The notes: generated by a model from the letters alone, not told the origin. A stretch of DNA of 16,170 nucleotides from Deltaproteobacteria bacterium (GCA_031277995.1 JAITLH010000062.1:1-16170); one strand, 5' to 3'. Counted from the stretch's first letter, positions 1 through 7,090 are shown. Numbers and translations are program-made.

Positions 1-158
1 TGGCCGCGTAGCGTAAAGCCAAGTCCTATCCGCATGGGGCCGTAAGGGCCCTCAAGCGCCGCGAGGGTTACCGGAAAAAGTCGCGAAAACTTTCAACCGA
101 CGTATACCCAACAATAAGAACTGGTTTTGTTAACCTGATTTCAGGGCAGACTCAACCC

Positions 159-176
159 CTTGACAGCGATGTCAAG
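159..176. other. Perfect 7-bp inverted repeat with GCGA loop
   Basis: CTTGACA and TGTCAAG flank a four-base GCGA loop, just after the stop codon of the minus-strand nuclease-like gene. Neither side has a T-run, so it is not a convincing intrinsic terminator. It could be a 3' end-stabilising hairpin or chance. No gene is seen in bases 1-187. Confidence 0.3.
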
Positions 177-187
177 AGCTAGTTCAG

Positions 188-1159
188 CTACATATTTTCC
201 TTCAAAGAAAGAATGGCTTTTTCGTCTAAATCCGTGTATTTCGCGATAAAGTCGATAGGTAAATCATCCGCGAGCATTTTACGCGCGAATTCATACTGGG
301 ATTCTGCTTTGCACTTTTCTATGCACTCTACTTCGAAAAGTTCTTTGAAGGTCTTTTTTAGCGCTTCCTCTAGCGATTCGGTTAACATGTTATACTTCTC
401 CTTTAGCTGATCGCTAATGTCAGAACTATTTACCCGGAATATCCCTCTGGAGAAAAAAATTATTAAATTTCTCTGCTTGGTATTATACTCCGTTTCCCCA
501 ACCATTTTCAAGAGTTCCTCGGCGCAGGCTTCGCGTTTCGCCGGGTCATCGCCTATCTGATTCGCCATGAGCGCCGCGTACAACACTCGCGCGATGGCAC
601 TCTTATCCTGGCGCAGTTCATCGACGTTGTAGTCTTTAAGATGGAACGTTTTGAATTCTATCCTATTTTTAAAACCGAAACTGGTTGTCTCATAACAATC
701 CACGCCCTTATTGTTGCCTGTGTAGATGACAAAAGCAGTCATCGAGTCAATTGTATTTAGAACTTGGACGCGATGACTTACCTGGAAAATTCGAAGGCCA
801 ATTGTTGGGTCGTCTTCGTGTTGTTGCTCAATAAAAACGAGCACGCGCCTATCTGTCCTTTTTTTAGGCTCCTCCGCCTCTTTTATCGGCTCCTCTGGCG
901 TATTTTTCAAAGGGACGATCAGCAAAACATCAGGGCGCCTCATGCCTTTATCGGAATTGGCATCTTCATTCATTAATTCCGGGGCCAATATAGCTTCAAT
1001 ATCCCTTGTATTGTCATATACCTTGTAGACTTCAGGCATAAATTTTGCTAAAAATTCTTCCGGGCAAATTTGGAATCCCAATTTCCATATTACGTCTCGA
1101 GCATTATGCTCGCTGTCTGGCTTTATTGGTTTATCGGTTGGGTCATTTTGGTCTGAAAT
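188..1159 (-). CDS. Rpn/YhgA-like PD-(D/E)XK nuclease family protein (ATT start proposed)
   Basis: This resembles the Rpn (recombination-promoting nuclease)/putative transposase family, whose members carry a PD-(D/E)XK nuclease fold. Numbered from the proposed start (323 residues), the core reads RRPDVLLIV, a charged insert of about 20 residues, then VLVFIEQQ. Candidate catalytic residues are D77, E111 and Q113, spaced as in this family. The C-terminal third is charged and probably helical, including a stretch rich in Glu, Lys and Leu. The first ordinary start codon in frame is a TTG at 1081, but it has no ribosome binding site. The frame stays open upstream and encodes a hydrophilic tail and HNARDVIWK, similar to the HD-x-x-F/W-K opening common in the family. 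The only good Shine-Dalgarno sequence (AAGGAGG) lies 8 nt before an in-frame ATT at 1157-1159. G+C looks lower than in neighbouring genes, compatible with transfer. A housekeeping role is unlikely. Nuclease activity is inferred from the family only. Confidence 0.78.
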   Translation of the reverse strand: MSDQNDPTDKPIKPDSEHNARDVIWKLGFQICPEEFLAKFMPEVYKVYDNTRDIEAILAPELMNEDANSDKGMRRPDVLLIVPLKNTPEEPIKEAEEPKKRTDRRVLVFIEQQHEDDPTIGLRIFQVSHRVQVLNTIDSMTAFVIYTGNNKGVDCYETTSFGFKNRIEFKTFHLKDYNVDELRQDKSAIARVLYAALMANQIGDDPAKREACAEELLKMVGETEYNTKQRNLIIFFSRGIFRVNSSDISDQLKEKYNMLTESLEEALKKTFKELFEVECIEKCKAESQYEFARKMLADDLPIDFIAKYTDLDEKAILSLKENM

Positions 1160-1337
1160 GGAATTCGCCTCCTTGTTTCCCCGTTTTCATGGGTTCCCGG
1201 TGTCGCGAGGGGCTCTGAAACAAATCCTAAAACTGGCAGGCTAGGTTTCGTCCCCGAATAGAAAACGCCGCGAGGTTTTCCCCGGTTTATTTAACCCAGA
1301 CTGTCGTTTGGGAAACCGCTTGGCGACAATCTGGCGA
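1160..1337 (-). other. Long structured 5' leader of the Rpn-like gene
   Basis: About 178 nt separate the predicted transcription start from the proposed ATT start. Two inverted repeats lie inside: CCAGA/GTCG pairing with CGAC/TCTGG (1296-1306 with 1324-1334), directly at the predicted 5' end, and GAAAAC/GTTTTC (1261-1266 with 1275-1280). The Shine-Dalgarno sequence AAGGAGG sits at 1168-1174 on the minus strand. The leader suggests post-transcriptional control, but no known RNA family was recognised. Confidence 0.4.
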
Positions 1338-1343
1338 AGTGAC

Positions 1344-1373
1344 CTTATACGACACTTTACCCCATTTTGTCAA
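1344..1373 (-). promoter_or_regulatory. Sigma70-type promoter for the Rpn-like gene
   Basis: Read on the minus strand, a perfect -35 TTGACA (1368-1373) is followed after 18 bases by -10 TATAAG (1344-1349). Transcription would start near 1337. This is one of the two best -35/-10 pairs I see in the window. It reads towards the nuclease-like gene. Confidence 0.65.
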
Positions 1374-1454
1374 TTGATATTTAAAGAAAAAAAAATATAA
1401 GCGGGGAATTTATTTCGCGGTTTTAGCCAATATTTGGAAAAAAAAGGGGAAAGT

Positions 1455-1492
1455 CATTTGGTTTAAGTCTGGGTTTCGACTTTTACCAAATG
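1455..1492 (-). terminator. Possible terminator behind the DUF3786 gene
   Basis: CATTTGGT (1455-1462) pairs with ACCAAATG (1485-1492). After a TT/TT internal mismatch, AAGTC pairs with GACTT, giving 13 of 15 paired positions around an 8-base loop. On the minus strand a run of eight T follows (1439-1446), but about 8 bases from the stem, farther than in a typical intrinsic terminator. It lies 67 bases downstream of the DUF3786 stop codon. Confidence 0.35.
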
Positions 1493-1558
1493 GCCTTCAA
1501 AAGGTTTAGGTTAAGTCGGCTTAGCCTAGGGAGTCTTGGTTTTTTTTATTATGTGGAA

Positions 1559-2185
1559 TTATTGGGTAATTTTTTTGGACGCCGCCATTAGCCGATAGAC
1601 CAAGGCCGAGCCGACCCAGGCCACGTCCTCGATACTAAGGGCTTCGGAGATGGATTTGTCGAATAGCACTTGACCTTCGGGCGGAAATTCTTCGTCGCCT
1701 TGGTGAATGATGGTCACGATGTCGATGTTGGGCAGGACCCTAAAAATCGCGGCTTCGTCACCCATGCCTTCTTTGATTTGGCCGCCCAAAAGGGCCGCCG
1801 TTTTGGTAAGTAAGCCGGGTTTGGTTCCGAAGGTCCCGATGAGGGGCAGTTCGGCCCTTTTACGAAAGGCGGCGGTATAAAACTCCCCGCCCTGGATCTG
1901 CCGATAAGCCACGTATTCCCCGGTGGGTTTGACCCCTTTGGCCCCCTGGAGGTAATGGAGGACCATGACCGCGTCGGTTAAGGCGAATTCCTCGTCCGGG
2001 TTCTGATTGGCCCAGGCCACGACGTAACTCAAGGTCGAAACCACCAGTTCCCTATTCATGAAGGAAAATTTTAAAAGGGAGCCGTCCAGATTGGCCCCGG
2101 ACAGCTGGGCCACCTCGTTTGGGGGGCGTTCCAAGAGTTCTTTGGCCGCCAAGGCCAAGGCGTTTTTGTAATCATCGACCCGCAC
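1559..2185 (-). CDS. DUF3786 domain protein
   Basis: The protein is 208 residues and soluble, with no signal peptide or membrane segment. It matches the DUF3786 family in its running features: an N-terminal helical DYKNALALAAKELL, a central YLQGAKGVKPTGEYVAYRQIQGGEFYTAAF block, and a C-terminal IVTIIHQGDEEFPPEGQVLFDKSISEAL segment. The function of the family is unknown. It is common in strict anaerobes and often sits beside or is fused to iron-sulfur proteins, but this copy has no cysteine motif. An upstream TTG (2221) would add 12 residues. GTG at 2183-2185 is preferred because AGGAGAT lies 5-6 bases before it and because family proteins usually open with the helical DYKNAL segment. The gene stands alone, with no functional partner nearby. 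Confidence 0.82.
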   Translation of the reverse strand: MRVDDYKNALALAAKELLERPPNEVAQLSGANLDGSLLKFSFMNRELVVSTLSYVVAWANQNPDEEFALTDAVMVLHYLQGAKGVKPTGEYVAYRQIQGGEFYTAAFRKRAELPLIGTFGTKPGLLTKTAALLGGQIKEGMGDEAAIFRVLPNIDIVTIIHQGDEEFPPEGQVLFDKSISEALSIEDVAWVGSALVYRLMAASKKITQ

Positions 2186-2773
2186 TGTATATCTCCTCAA
2201 CGGAAGGGGAATCCAAACCAAGACGGGTTGGATTGAGAAATATCAAAACTAAAGCGAGATCCTTCGAAATGGCCATGGGCGTTGACTAACGAGAAAAAAA
2301 GCTCGATTGGATTGTCCCATAAACTATTTGAAAAGACGACTGACCGGTTTCCAAAAAACCGCTGACTTGGCCGAAAAACGTTTTTTTCCCGCGCCCTTGA
2401 CGGCCTCGCTTAATGGATGACTAAAATACTACCACAATTAATGGAAGTATCCAAACGCCTGGCCATCGTTTAATCCTTTTTGGGAGGCGGACGGGAGATG
2501 GGCCCAAACTTTTGAAGAACCGGGGCCTGGGCGATTCGCTAAGATTAAGGGCGCGGCCTTCCCAGGGCGATTAAGTCTCTGGCCTTAAACGGAGCCAATA
2601 ACGAATGGAGACGAACCGGCGGGGCAAAGCCAGTCTGGGCCGTCAGGGTTGTCAAGGCCGAGGTGAGCCAGTCAGGACCGGGGGTAGTTGGCCTGGAGAT
2701 TGCTTGATTAAAAATCTCGGGAGTCTAGCCCCCGCGGGGAGAGGGCCGTAAAGGGCCTAAATCGGCCCGTGGC

Positions 2774-2795
2774 GGGGATTCGGGGGGGAGATGGG
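2774..2795 (+). other. Potential G-quadruplex motif
   Basis: Four G-tracts occur with short loops: GGGG (2774-2777), then seven G that can supply two tracts (2782-2788), then GGG (2793-2795). This fits the G3+N1-7 rule on the plus strand. It is a sequence match only; folding is not shown. Confidence 0.4.
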
Positions 2796-2820
2796 TACTG
2801 TTAATGGGCTCAAGGGGCCT

Positions 2821-2864
2821 GTGGGGCTCTGGAGGCCTATGGAGCTATGGGAGCCTATGGGGCG
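2821..2864. repeat. Degenerate 9-10 bp G-rich direct repeats
   Basis: Units resembling GGAGCCTATGG occur head to tail (AGGCCTATGG 2833-2842, GGAGCTATGG 2841-2850, GAGCCTATGG 2851-2860), with a related GTGGGGCTCT before them. The units are short and imperfect, consistent with slippage-grown low-complexity DNA. Confidence 0.4.
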
Positions 2865-3016
2865 TTTTGGGGTTAGGGTCTTTTAAGGGCTGGGGGGCGG
2901 ACTAGGAGGGACGCGGGCTAGGGAAGGGGGACGAACGGGTAGGAAAGTGAAGGTTATTTTTGGTGTTTATTGGATATTTAGAGTTTTTTGGGGGAAAATG
3001 TGGAGGGAGTGGTAAT

Positions 3017-3045
3017 TTGTTTTAAGCGTTAACTATTGATATAAT
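3017..3045 (+). promoter_or_regulatory. Extended -10 promoter for the plus-strand operon
   Basis: A perfect TATAAT (3040-3045) preceded by TGA gives the extended -10 form TGnTATAAT. A partial -35 TTGTTT (3017-3022) lies 17 bases upstream. Transcription would start near 3052, leaving a leader of about 88 nt before the first gene at 3140. Confidence 0.6.
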
Positions 3046-3139
3046 TTCTAGGCTACGGAGTTGGGCTGGTTTTTCTCGGACCCGTTTTGGGGAGGGGAGC
3101 CGGCGATTTGGCGTTAACTTATTTTCGCGAGGGTTATTG

Positions 3140-4090
3140 ATGGCAGGGGAAAAGGAATTGGTTGGGTGGCGGGGCCGTTCTGGGAAAGCCGCGAGGGTTG
3201 GGGCTGGGCTGGTTTTGTTGGTTTTGGCCTTGGGGCTTTTTTTGGGGGCGGCCCGGTGGGCTGAGGGCAGGGAAGATAAGGCTTTTCTCTGGTCGGTTTC
3301 GGATTCCTCCGGGCCAAGATTGTATTTGTTGGGTTCGGTCCATCTGGCCCAGGAAAACATGTATCCTTTAAAGCCCATCATCGAGGAGACCTTTAATAAA
3401 TCCGACGCCCTTTTGGTCGAGGTTGACGTGGGAAAGGTCGATTTAAAGACCTTGAACGCGGATCTTTTTAAGGTCGCGACTTACCCGGGCACCGAAAGCA
3501 TTTGGGACCATCTGGATGCCGAGACGGCCCAAATGCTAAGGGAGAGGCTCAAAGAGCTTAAGTTAAACGAGGTCATGTTTTTTAAGTTGCGCCCTTGGCT
3601 GGTGGCCCTAACCTTAGGCCTACTTCAGCTCAATTCCCTGGGTTACCAAGACCAGTTGGGACTTGACGTTCATTTCATAAACCAAGCCGCTTCCAAAGGC
3701 CTGGGCGTTTTTGAACTGGAAAACGCCAACGAGCAGTTTAACGCCTTGATTTCGTTTAACGAATCCGAGGGGATCTTGTTTTTGAAGAGTACCCTTTTGG
3801 AATTTAACGAGATAGGAACCGAGACGGCGGCTATCTTCAAATGCTGGAAAGAAGGCGACTCGGCGGGTTTCGAGGAATTGTTTTTTAAATCCCTTAGGGA
3901 ATACCCGGAACTGGCCCCGGTGTTTCGGGTTTTGATTGACGAAAGAAACAAGACCATGTTTAGTCGCATCAAGCCCCACATGGAGAAGTTCAAATCGCCC
4001 TTCGTCGTCGTGGGCGCCTCTCACTTGGTTGGGGAGAACGGCCTTATCGCGGCCTTTAAAGCCGCCGGCTATGAGGTCACCCAACTTTAG
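3140..4090 (+). CDS. TraB/GumN family protein, membrane-anchored or exported
   Basis: This 316-residue protein belongs to the TraB/PrgY/GumN superfamily (related to Tiki metalloprotease-like domains). A basic N-terminus is followed by one hydrophobic segment at about 20-39, either a signal anchor or a signal peptide. The domain then shows the family hallmarks: LYLLGSVH (61-68), VEVD (93-96), RPWL (151-154), GLDVHF (174-179), the FELEN segment (191-195), ERN (268-270) and the C-terminal GASHL (292-296). The two GxxH motifs and the conserved acidic residues are the proposed metal or active-site positions. Family members have varied or unknown roles. The ATG at 3140 is chosen over TTG 3137 because GAGGG lies 6 bases upstream. 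It is the first gene of a run with lolA and nadA, 37 bases before the next start. A periplasmic role is inferred from the leader segment and the LolA neighbour. Confidence 0.85.
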   Translation: MAGEKELVGWRGRSGKAARVGAGLVLLVLALGLFLGAARWAEGREDKAFLWSVSDSSGPRLYLLGSVHLAQENMYPLKPIIEETFNKSDALLVEVDVGKVDLKTLNADLFKVATYPGTESIWDHLDAETAQMLRERLKELKLNEVMFFKLRPWLVALTLGLLQLNSLGYQDQLGLDVHFINQAASKGLGVFELENANEQFNALISFNESEGILFLKSTLLEFNEIGTETAAIFKCWKEGDSAGFEELFFKSLREYPELAPVFRVLIDERNKTMFSRIKPHMEKFKSPFVVVGASHLVGENGLIAAFKAAGYEVTQL

Positions 4091-4127
4091 GCGGCCAGGA
4101 AAAAAACAACCCTGAGAGACTTAACTG

Positions 4128-4964
4128 GTGTATAATATGTCAATCACCAAACGCGAAAAAATAGAAACAAACTCGCCCGCCGGGCTTCTTTTGGCCCCTG
4201 GGGGAGAAAAGTCCCGAGCCTTTGGGGCCGGGGCCAAGTGGCTAAGGTCCAAGTGGCTTATGGCCAAGGCCATAGGCGCCAAGGCCGTAAGCTTGGTGTT
4301 TTTGGCCGGGGTAATGTTGGTCCTAAGCCCGCCTTCTCTCATGGCCGATAAGGCGGGTTTGGAGAGGGCCTTGGCCGGATTATCCAAACGCTACGTTGGA
4401 TTGGAGTCGTTTTCGGCCAATTACAGTCGGACCACGACCACGCCGGCCATGGACAATATTTTTCGGACCCAGGCCAACCAGACGGCCACGGGCGTTATCC
4501 AATGGAAGCAGCTCTCCAAGCTAAGGCTCGATCAAAACCTGCCTAGCCAGGAGGCTTTGATGACCGACGGCGAGACGGTTTGGTGGTATATGCCAACCGA
4601 CAAGCAGGTTCGGGTTTACCGGGACCTCGACTTGGCCGGGGAGCTGGCCCCGCTTCTGACCTTCATGTCTGGCCTTAATACCCTTAAAGAAAAATTTAAC
4701 ATTAAGGAGGCCACCAAGGAGGACGTCAGGAAGGGCCAAACCGGCCTAATACTGGAAGAAAAAGGCGGCTCGGACGAAAGCGGGCAGATTATCATTTACT
4801 GCGACAAGAACTTTGTCCTGACCGGTTTTAGGCTAAGTTCGCTAACCGGCGAGAAGACCGATTTTTTCTTGGAGGATCAAAAAGTCAACCCCGGCTTTGA
4901 CGATAAGTTATTCGTCTTCGTCATTCCCAGGGGGACCATCGTTATCGAGGAAACCGAGGGCTGA
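4128..4964 (+). CDS. lolA: Outer-membrane lipoprotein carrier LolA-like protein
   Basis: LolA ferries lipoproteins from the inner-membrane LolCDE complex across the periplasm. The mature part matches the family: an N-terminal helix (DKAGLERALAGLSKRY), a SFSANYSRT strand, then alternating strands including GVIQWKQLSKLRLDQ, EALMTDGETVWWYMPTDKQVRVY and a late TGFRLSSLTGEKTDFFLED, ending with FVFVIPRGT. A secretion signal occupies residues 45-73 (MAKAIGAKAV, a hydrophobic core, then LMA before DKAG). Start choice is uncertain. GTG 4128 has GAGAG 9 bases upstream but leaves 44 extra residues before the signal. ATG 4137 has no ribosome site. ATG 4260 gives a normal 29-residue signal but has only a weak, distant AAGG. 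Paralogues of LolA with sterol or glycolipid roles exist, so the exact cargo is not certain. Confidence 0.8.
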   Translation: MYNMSITKREKIETNSPAGLLLAPGGEKSRAFGAGAKWLRSKWLMAKAIGAKAVSLVFLAGVMLVLSPPSLMADKAGLERALAGLSKRYVGLESFSANYSRTTTTPAMDNIFRTQANQTATGVIQWKQLSKLRLDQNLPSQEALMTDGETVWWYMPTDKQVRVYRDLDLAGELAPLLTFMSGLNTLKEKFNIKEATKEDVRKGQTGLILEEKGGSDESGQIIIYCDKNFVLTGFRLSSLTGEKTDFFLEDQKVNPGFDDKLFVFVIPRGTIVIEETEG

Positions 4965-4982
4965 GTTTTTTGGTAAAAACTC
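4963..4982 (+). other. Perfect 8-bp hairpin overlapping the lolA stop codon
   Basis: GAGTTTTT and AAAAACTC flank a TGGT loop, and the first arm begins inside the TGA stop. No T-run follows the second arm, so full termination is unlikely. It may trim or slow the transcript between lolA and nadA. Confidence 0.35.
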
Positions 4983-5118
4983 CAAGGCTGAAACGATTAT
5001 TTGATTATTTGGGCTTGGGGTTTATTGGGGACCGTTTGGGGTTTGGCCTGGCCCCAGGGTTGGTGCCTTCGGTTTCTTTTTCCATTTTCTTTGACTAGTT
5101 TCAGAGTGGGTAATTATT

Positions 5119-6057
5119 ATGGAAGATTACGCTCTCCCGGTCGTTCCCGATGGCGTCCGGGCGGCCATAGACCACTTGGTCGCTAAACGGGAAGCGGTCA
5201 TTTTATCCCATTATTACTGCCGTCCGGAGATTCATGAGGTGGCCCATTTCGTGGGTGACTCCCTGGGCCTGTCCCAGGAGGCCGCCCGCAACCCGGCCAA
5301 GGTCATAATTTTTTGCGGCGTTCACTTCATGGCCGAAACGGCCAGCATCCTTTGCCCGGAAAAGACGGTTATTTTAGCCAACATCGAAGCCGGCTGTCCC
5401 ATGGCCGACATGATCACCGGCGACGCCCTGGCGGCCAGAAAAAAAGAGTTAAACGGGGTGCCCGTTCTAACCTACGTTAACTCCCCGGCCGCCGTCAAAG
5501 CCTTAAGCGACATATGTTGCACCTCAGCCAACGTCGTGGCCGTTTTAAGATCCCTACCCTCAAAGACGATTTTGATGACCCCGGACAAGAACTTGGCCAT
5601 CCATGCCCAAAAGTTCACCCCGGAAAAGGAAATCCTGACCTGGCCGGGCTTTTGCCCCACCCATCACCGCTTGAATCTGGCCGAGATTTTGGCCCTTAAA
5701 GAAGCCCATCCCCAGGCCGAGGTCCTGGCCCACCCCGAATGCCAGCCCAAGATCTTAAAGGAAGCCCATTTCATCGGTTCCACCAGCGGCATAATAAAAA
5801 GGGTCGCCGACAGTTCCAAAAAAGAGTTCATCGTCTTAACCGAGGAAGGGGTCCTCCATCCCATCCGCAAAAACAACCCCGGCAAGGTCTTTTTCACGCC
5901 CCGGACGGCCATGGTCTGTCCGAACATGAAGAAAAATTCCTTGGAAAATATCATCTCGGCCTTGGAAAACATGGATCCGGTCATAAAGGTGCCCGAGGAG
6001 ATACGAATCCCGGCCCTTAGGGCCGTGGATCGCATGATGGCCGTCCCCAGGGATTAA
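5119..6057 (+). CDS. nadA: Quinolinate synthase NadA
   Basis: NadA is a cytoplasmic [4Fe-4S] enzyme that condenses iminoaspartate with dihydroxyacetone phosphate to give quinolinate in NAD biosynthesis. The 312-residue length fits the short bacterial/archaeal type. The three cluster ligands are present: C93 in AGCPMAD, C179 in WPGFCPTH and C267 in VCPNMKK. Substrate-binding motifs are also seen: SHYY (30-33), GVHFMAETA (67-75), YVNS (119-122), TPDKNL (154-159), HPE (205-207) and GSTSG (220-224). All family-defining residues look intact. nadB and nadC are not nearby, so iminoaspartate must come from an L-aspartate oxidase or dehydrogenase encoded elsewhere. The gene is last in the plus-strand run, 154 bases after lolA, and ends 3 bases before a strong terminator. 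The ribosome site is weak (GAGTGGG about 9 bases upstream). Confidence 0.96.
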   Translation: MEDYALPVVPDGVRAAIDHLVAKREAVILSHYYCRPEIHEVAHFVGDSLGLSQEAARNPAKVIIFCGVHFMAETASILCPEKTVILANIEAGCPMADMITGDALAARKKELNGVPVLTYVNSPAAVKALSDICCTSANVVAVLRSLPSKTILMTPDKNLAIHAQKFTPEKEILTWPGFCPTHHRLNLAEILALKEAHPQAEVLAHPECQPKILKEAHFIGSTSGIIKRVADSSKKEFIVLTEEGVLHPIRKNNPGKVFFTPRTAMVCPNMKKNSLENIISALENMDPVIKVPEEIRIPALRAVDRMMAVPRD

Positions 6058-6060
6058 ACG

Positions 6061-6097
6061 AAAAAAGCCGCTCCCCCAAAAAGGAAGCGGCTTTTTT
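6061..6097. terminator. Bidirectional intrinsic terminator between nadA and the HTH gene
   Basis: AAAAAAGCCGCT (6061-6072) pairs perfectly with AGCGGCTTTTTT (6086-6097) around a 13-base loop. A T-run follows the GC stem on both strands, so it can end the nadA transcript on plus and the HTH gene transcript on minus. Confidence 0.9.
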
Positions 6098-6112
6098 AAT
6101 TGGGACTGGGTT

Positions 6113-6138
6113 AACTTGGCCTAGTTTTCGGCCAAGTT
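6113..6138. repeat. 9-bp perfect inverted repeat straddling the HTH gene stop
   Basis: AACTTGGCC (6113-6121) and GGCCAAGTT (6130-6138) flank an 8-base loop containing most of the TAG stop of the minus-strand HTH gene. It adds a second hairpin beside the terminator. It may be a remnant of a transposon end, but no matching copy is seen upstream of the gene. Confidence 0.4.
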
Positions 6139-6591
6139 GAAATTGTGTTTTTTAAGGAGCCGGTGGACGGTCATGTGGGAGACCGAATCGATTAGCCGAA
6201 GCTCGGTGGCCTTTTGGGCCAAAAGCCTAACCGACCAGCGCTCCCGGCCACCGGGGGCTTGGGTATTGGCCAGGGCGATGAGTTTTTCTTCGAAGGGGAG
6301 GTCAATCTTGGTCCGGTTGGCCACTTGATCCTCGGGCGGGGTTTGGTTTACCGCTTGGCTGGGGCCGCCTTGGCGGTATTGTTTTTTAAGCTCGGCCAGG
6401 GTTTTAAGGCTTAGGCCCAAAGTTTGGGACACGTATTTGTCGGTTAAGCCCGGGCCGTTTTTGGCGCAATCGAGCCAAATCAAAGCCATGGCCAATAGGA
6501 CCTTCCGGGAGCGGGGCCGACCTTGGCTTACGATTAGGGTTAGTTCTTTAAGGTGCTCCGGGGTTAACCTGACGAGGTCTAGGGCGCTCAT
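6121..6591 (-). CDS. IS630-type transposase N-terminal HTH region, lacking the DDE domain
   Basis: The 156 residues match the N-terminal half of IS630/Tc1-type transposases: an RPRSRKVLLAMALIWLD helix, a helix-turn-helix around KYVSQTLGLSLKTLAELKKQY, a linker, then GGRERWSVRLLAQKATELRLIDSVSHMTVHRLLKKHNF, the typical stretch just before the catalytic DDE domain. The protein stops there, and no DDE domain follows before nadA. Either an element was truncated, leaving a stable DNA-binding fragment, or this is the first ORF of a two-ORF element that lost the second. The ORF is intact, with no frameshift in the remaining part, which leaves room for use as a regulator. ATG 6591 is preferred over TTG 6606 because GAGAGA lies about 6-8 bases before it. 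It converges with nadA on a shared terminator. Confidence 0.75.
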   Translation of the reverse strand: MSALDLVRLTPEHLKELTLIVSQGRPRSRKVLLAMALIWLDCAKNGPGLTDKYVSQTLGLSLKTLAELKKQYRQGGPSQAVNQTPPEDQVANRTKIDLPFEEKLIALANTQAPGGRERWSVRLLAQKATELRLIDSVSHMTVHRLLKKHNFNLAEN

Positions 6592-6607
6592 GGCAAAGTC
6601 TCTCAAA

Positions 6608-6639
6608 AATCCGGATTCCAGGCCAAAAAAACCTGGCCT
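6608..6639 (-). promoter_or_regulatory. Palindromic elements just upstream of the HTH gene
   Basis: A 10-bp perfect palindrome AATCCGGATT (6608-6617) lies next to an inverted repeat AGGCC/GGCCT (6620-6624 with 6635-6639) that overlaps a second pairing CCAGG/CCTGG. Both lie within 50 bases of the HTH gene start and could be an operator. This is a positional inference only. Confidence 0.25.
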
Positions 6640-7090
6640 CGCTTAGGGGGCGTTTTTTAAAAAATACCCTTTAAGCGGGGTTATAAGTAAAGATCAAAGG
6701 ATTGGTTTTTTTATTTTTTGTTTAAAAAAATTATAAAAAGAAATTTACAAAAACTTTTTATGTTTTATATGAAAATTTAAGTTGGCTCTGGGCTTTATGT
6801 AAAACCGTTTTAATTATAAGTCTCCATAGCCAAGCCCTCTAGCTATGCTGAATAGTTTATCAAAAATAATATTTGTTGTCAAGAAACTTATCTTCGTTAA
6901 GCTACAGTCCAGTAAAAAAAATGCTATTACCCAGGGAAGTTTATTCCTACAGACTTAATTCTCAAATTATACGAAACAATTTTAGATAAGATCTTTTTCT
7001 GTTTTTATTTAGATAAGTTGTTTCTCAAAATTTATTAAAATTTTGCATATTTAAGGTAGATAATTATTAGTAACTTAACCATAAATTAGA
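6640..7090. other. AT-rich gene-free island
   Basis: About 450 bases are markedly richer in A+T than anything else of this length here. No ORF with a ribosome site is visible. Elements seen are a direct repeat TTTAGATAAG (6981-6990, 7008-7017), an inverted repeat CATAGC/GCTATG (6825-6830, 6842-6847), GGGCTT/AAGCCC (6790-6795, 6832-6837), and a TATAAT-like -10 on minus at 6966-6971 without a clear -35. It may contain a promoter for the HTH gene, a small RNA, or imported DNA left by the IS-related event. Confidence 0.45.

Larger units (their letters stand above)
2186..3016. other. Gene-free, increasingly G-rich region
   Basis: About 830 bases with no convincing ORF lie between two divergently transcribed units. 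Visible elements are a hairpin CGGTTT-CCAAA-AAACCG (2345-2361), a 12-bp AAAAACGTTTTT palindrome (2374-2385) and an imperfect inverted repeat (2426-2450; ATACT and CC pairing with GG and AGTAT, one A/A mismatch). From about 2640 the plus strand becomes strongly G-rich. No tRNA or rRNA was recognised. Confidence 0.5.

Noticed and set aside
3022..3381. 119-codon frame on minus across the operon promoter
   Set aside because: Antisense to the TraB/GumN gene and its promoter, Pro/Lys-rich low-complexity translation, no ribosome site.
4131..4136. TATAAT before lolA as a separate promoter
   Set aside because: No -35 element at an acceptable distance and no extended -10; it overlaps the proposed GTG start region.
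5001..5186. 61-codon plus-strand frame before nadA
   Set aside because: Overlaps the nadA start out of frame and has no ribosome site or family resemblance.
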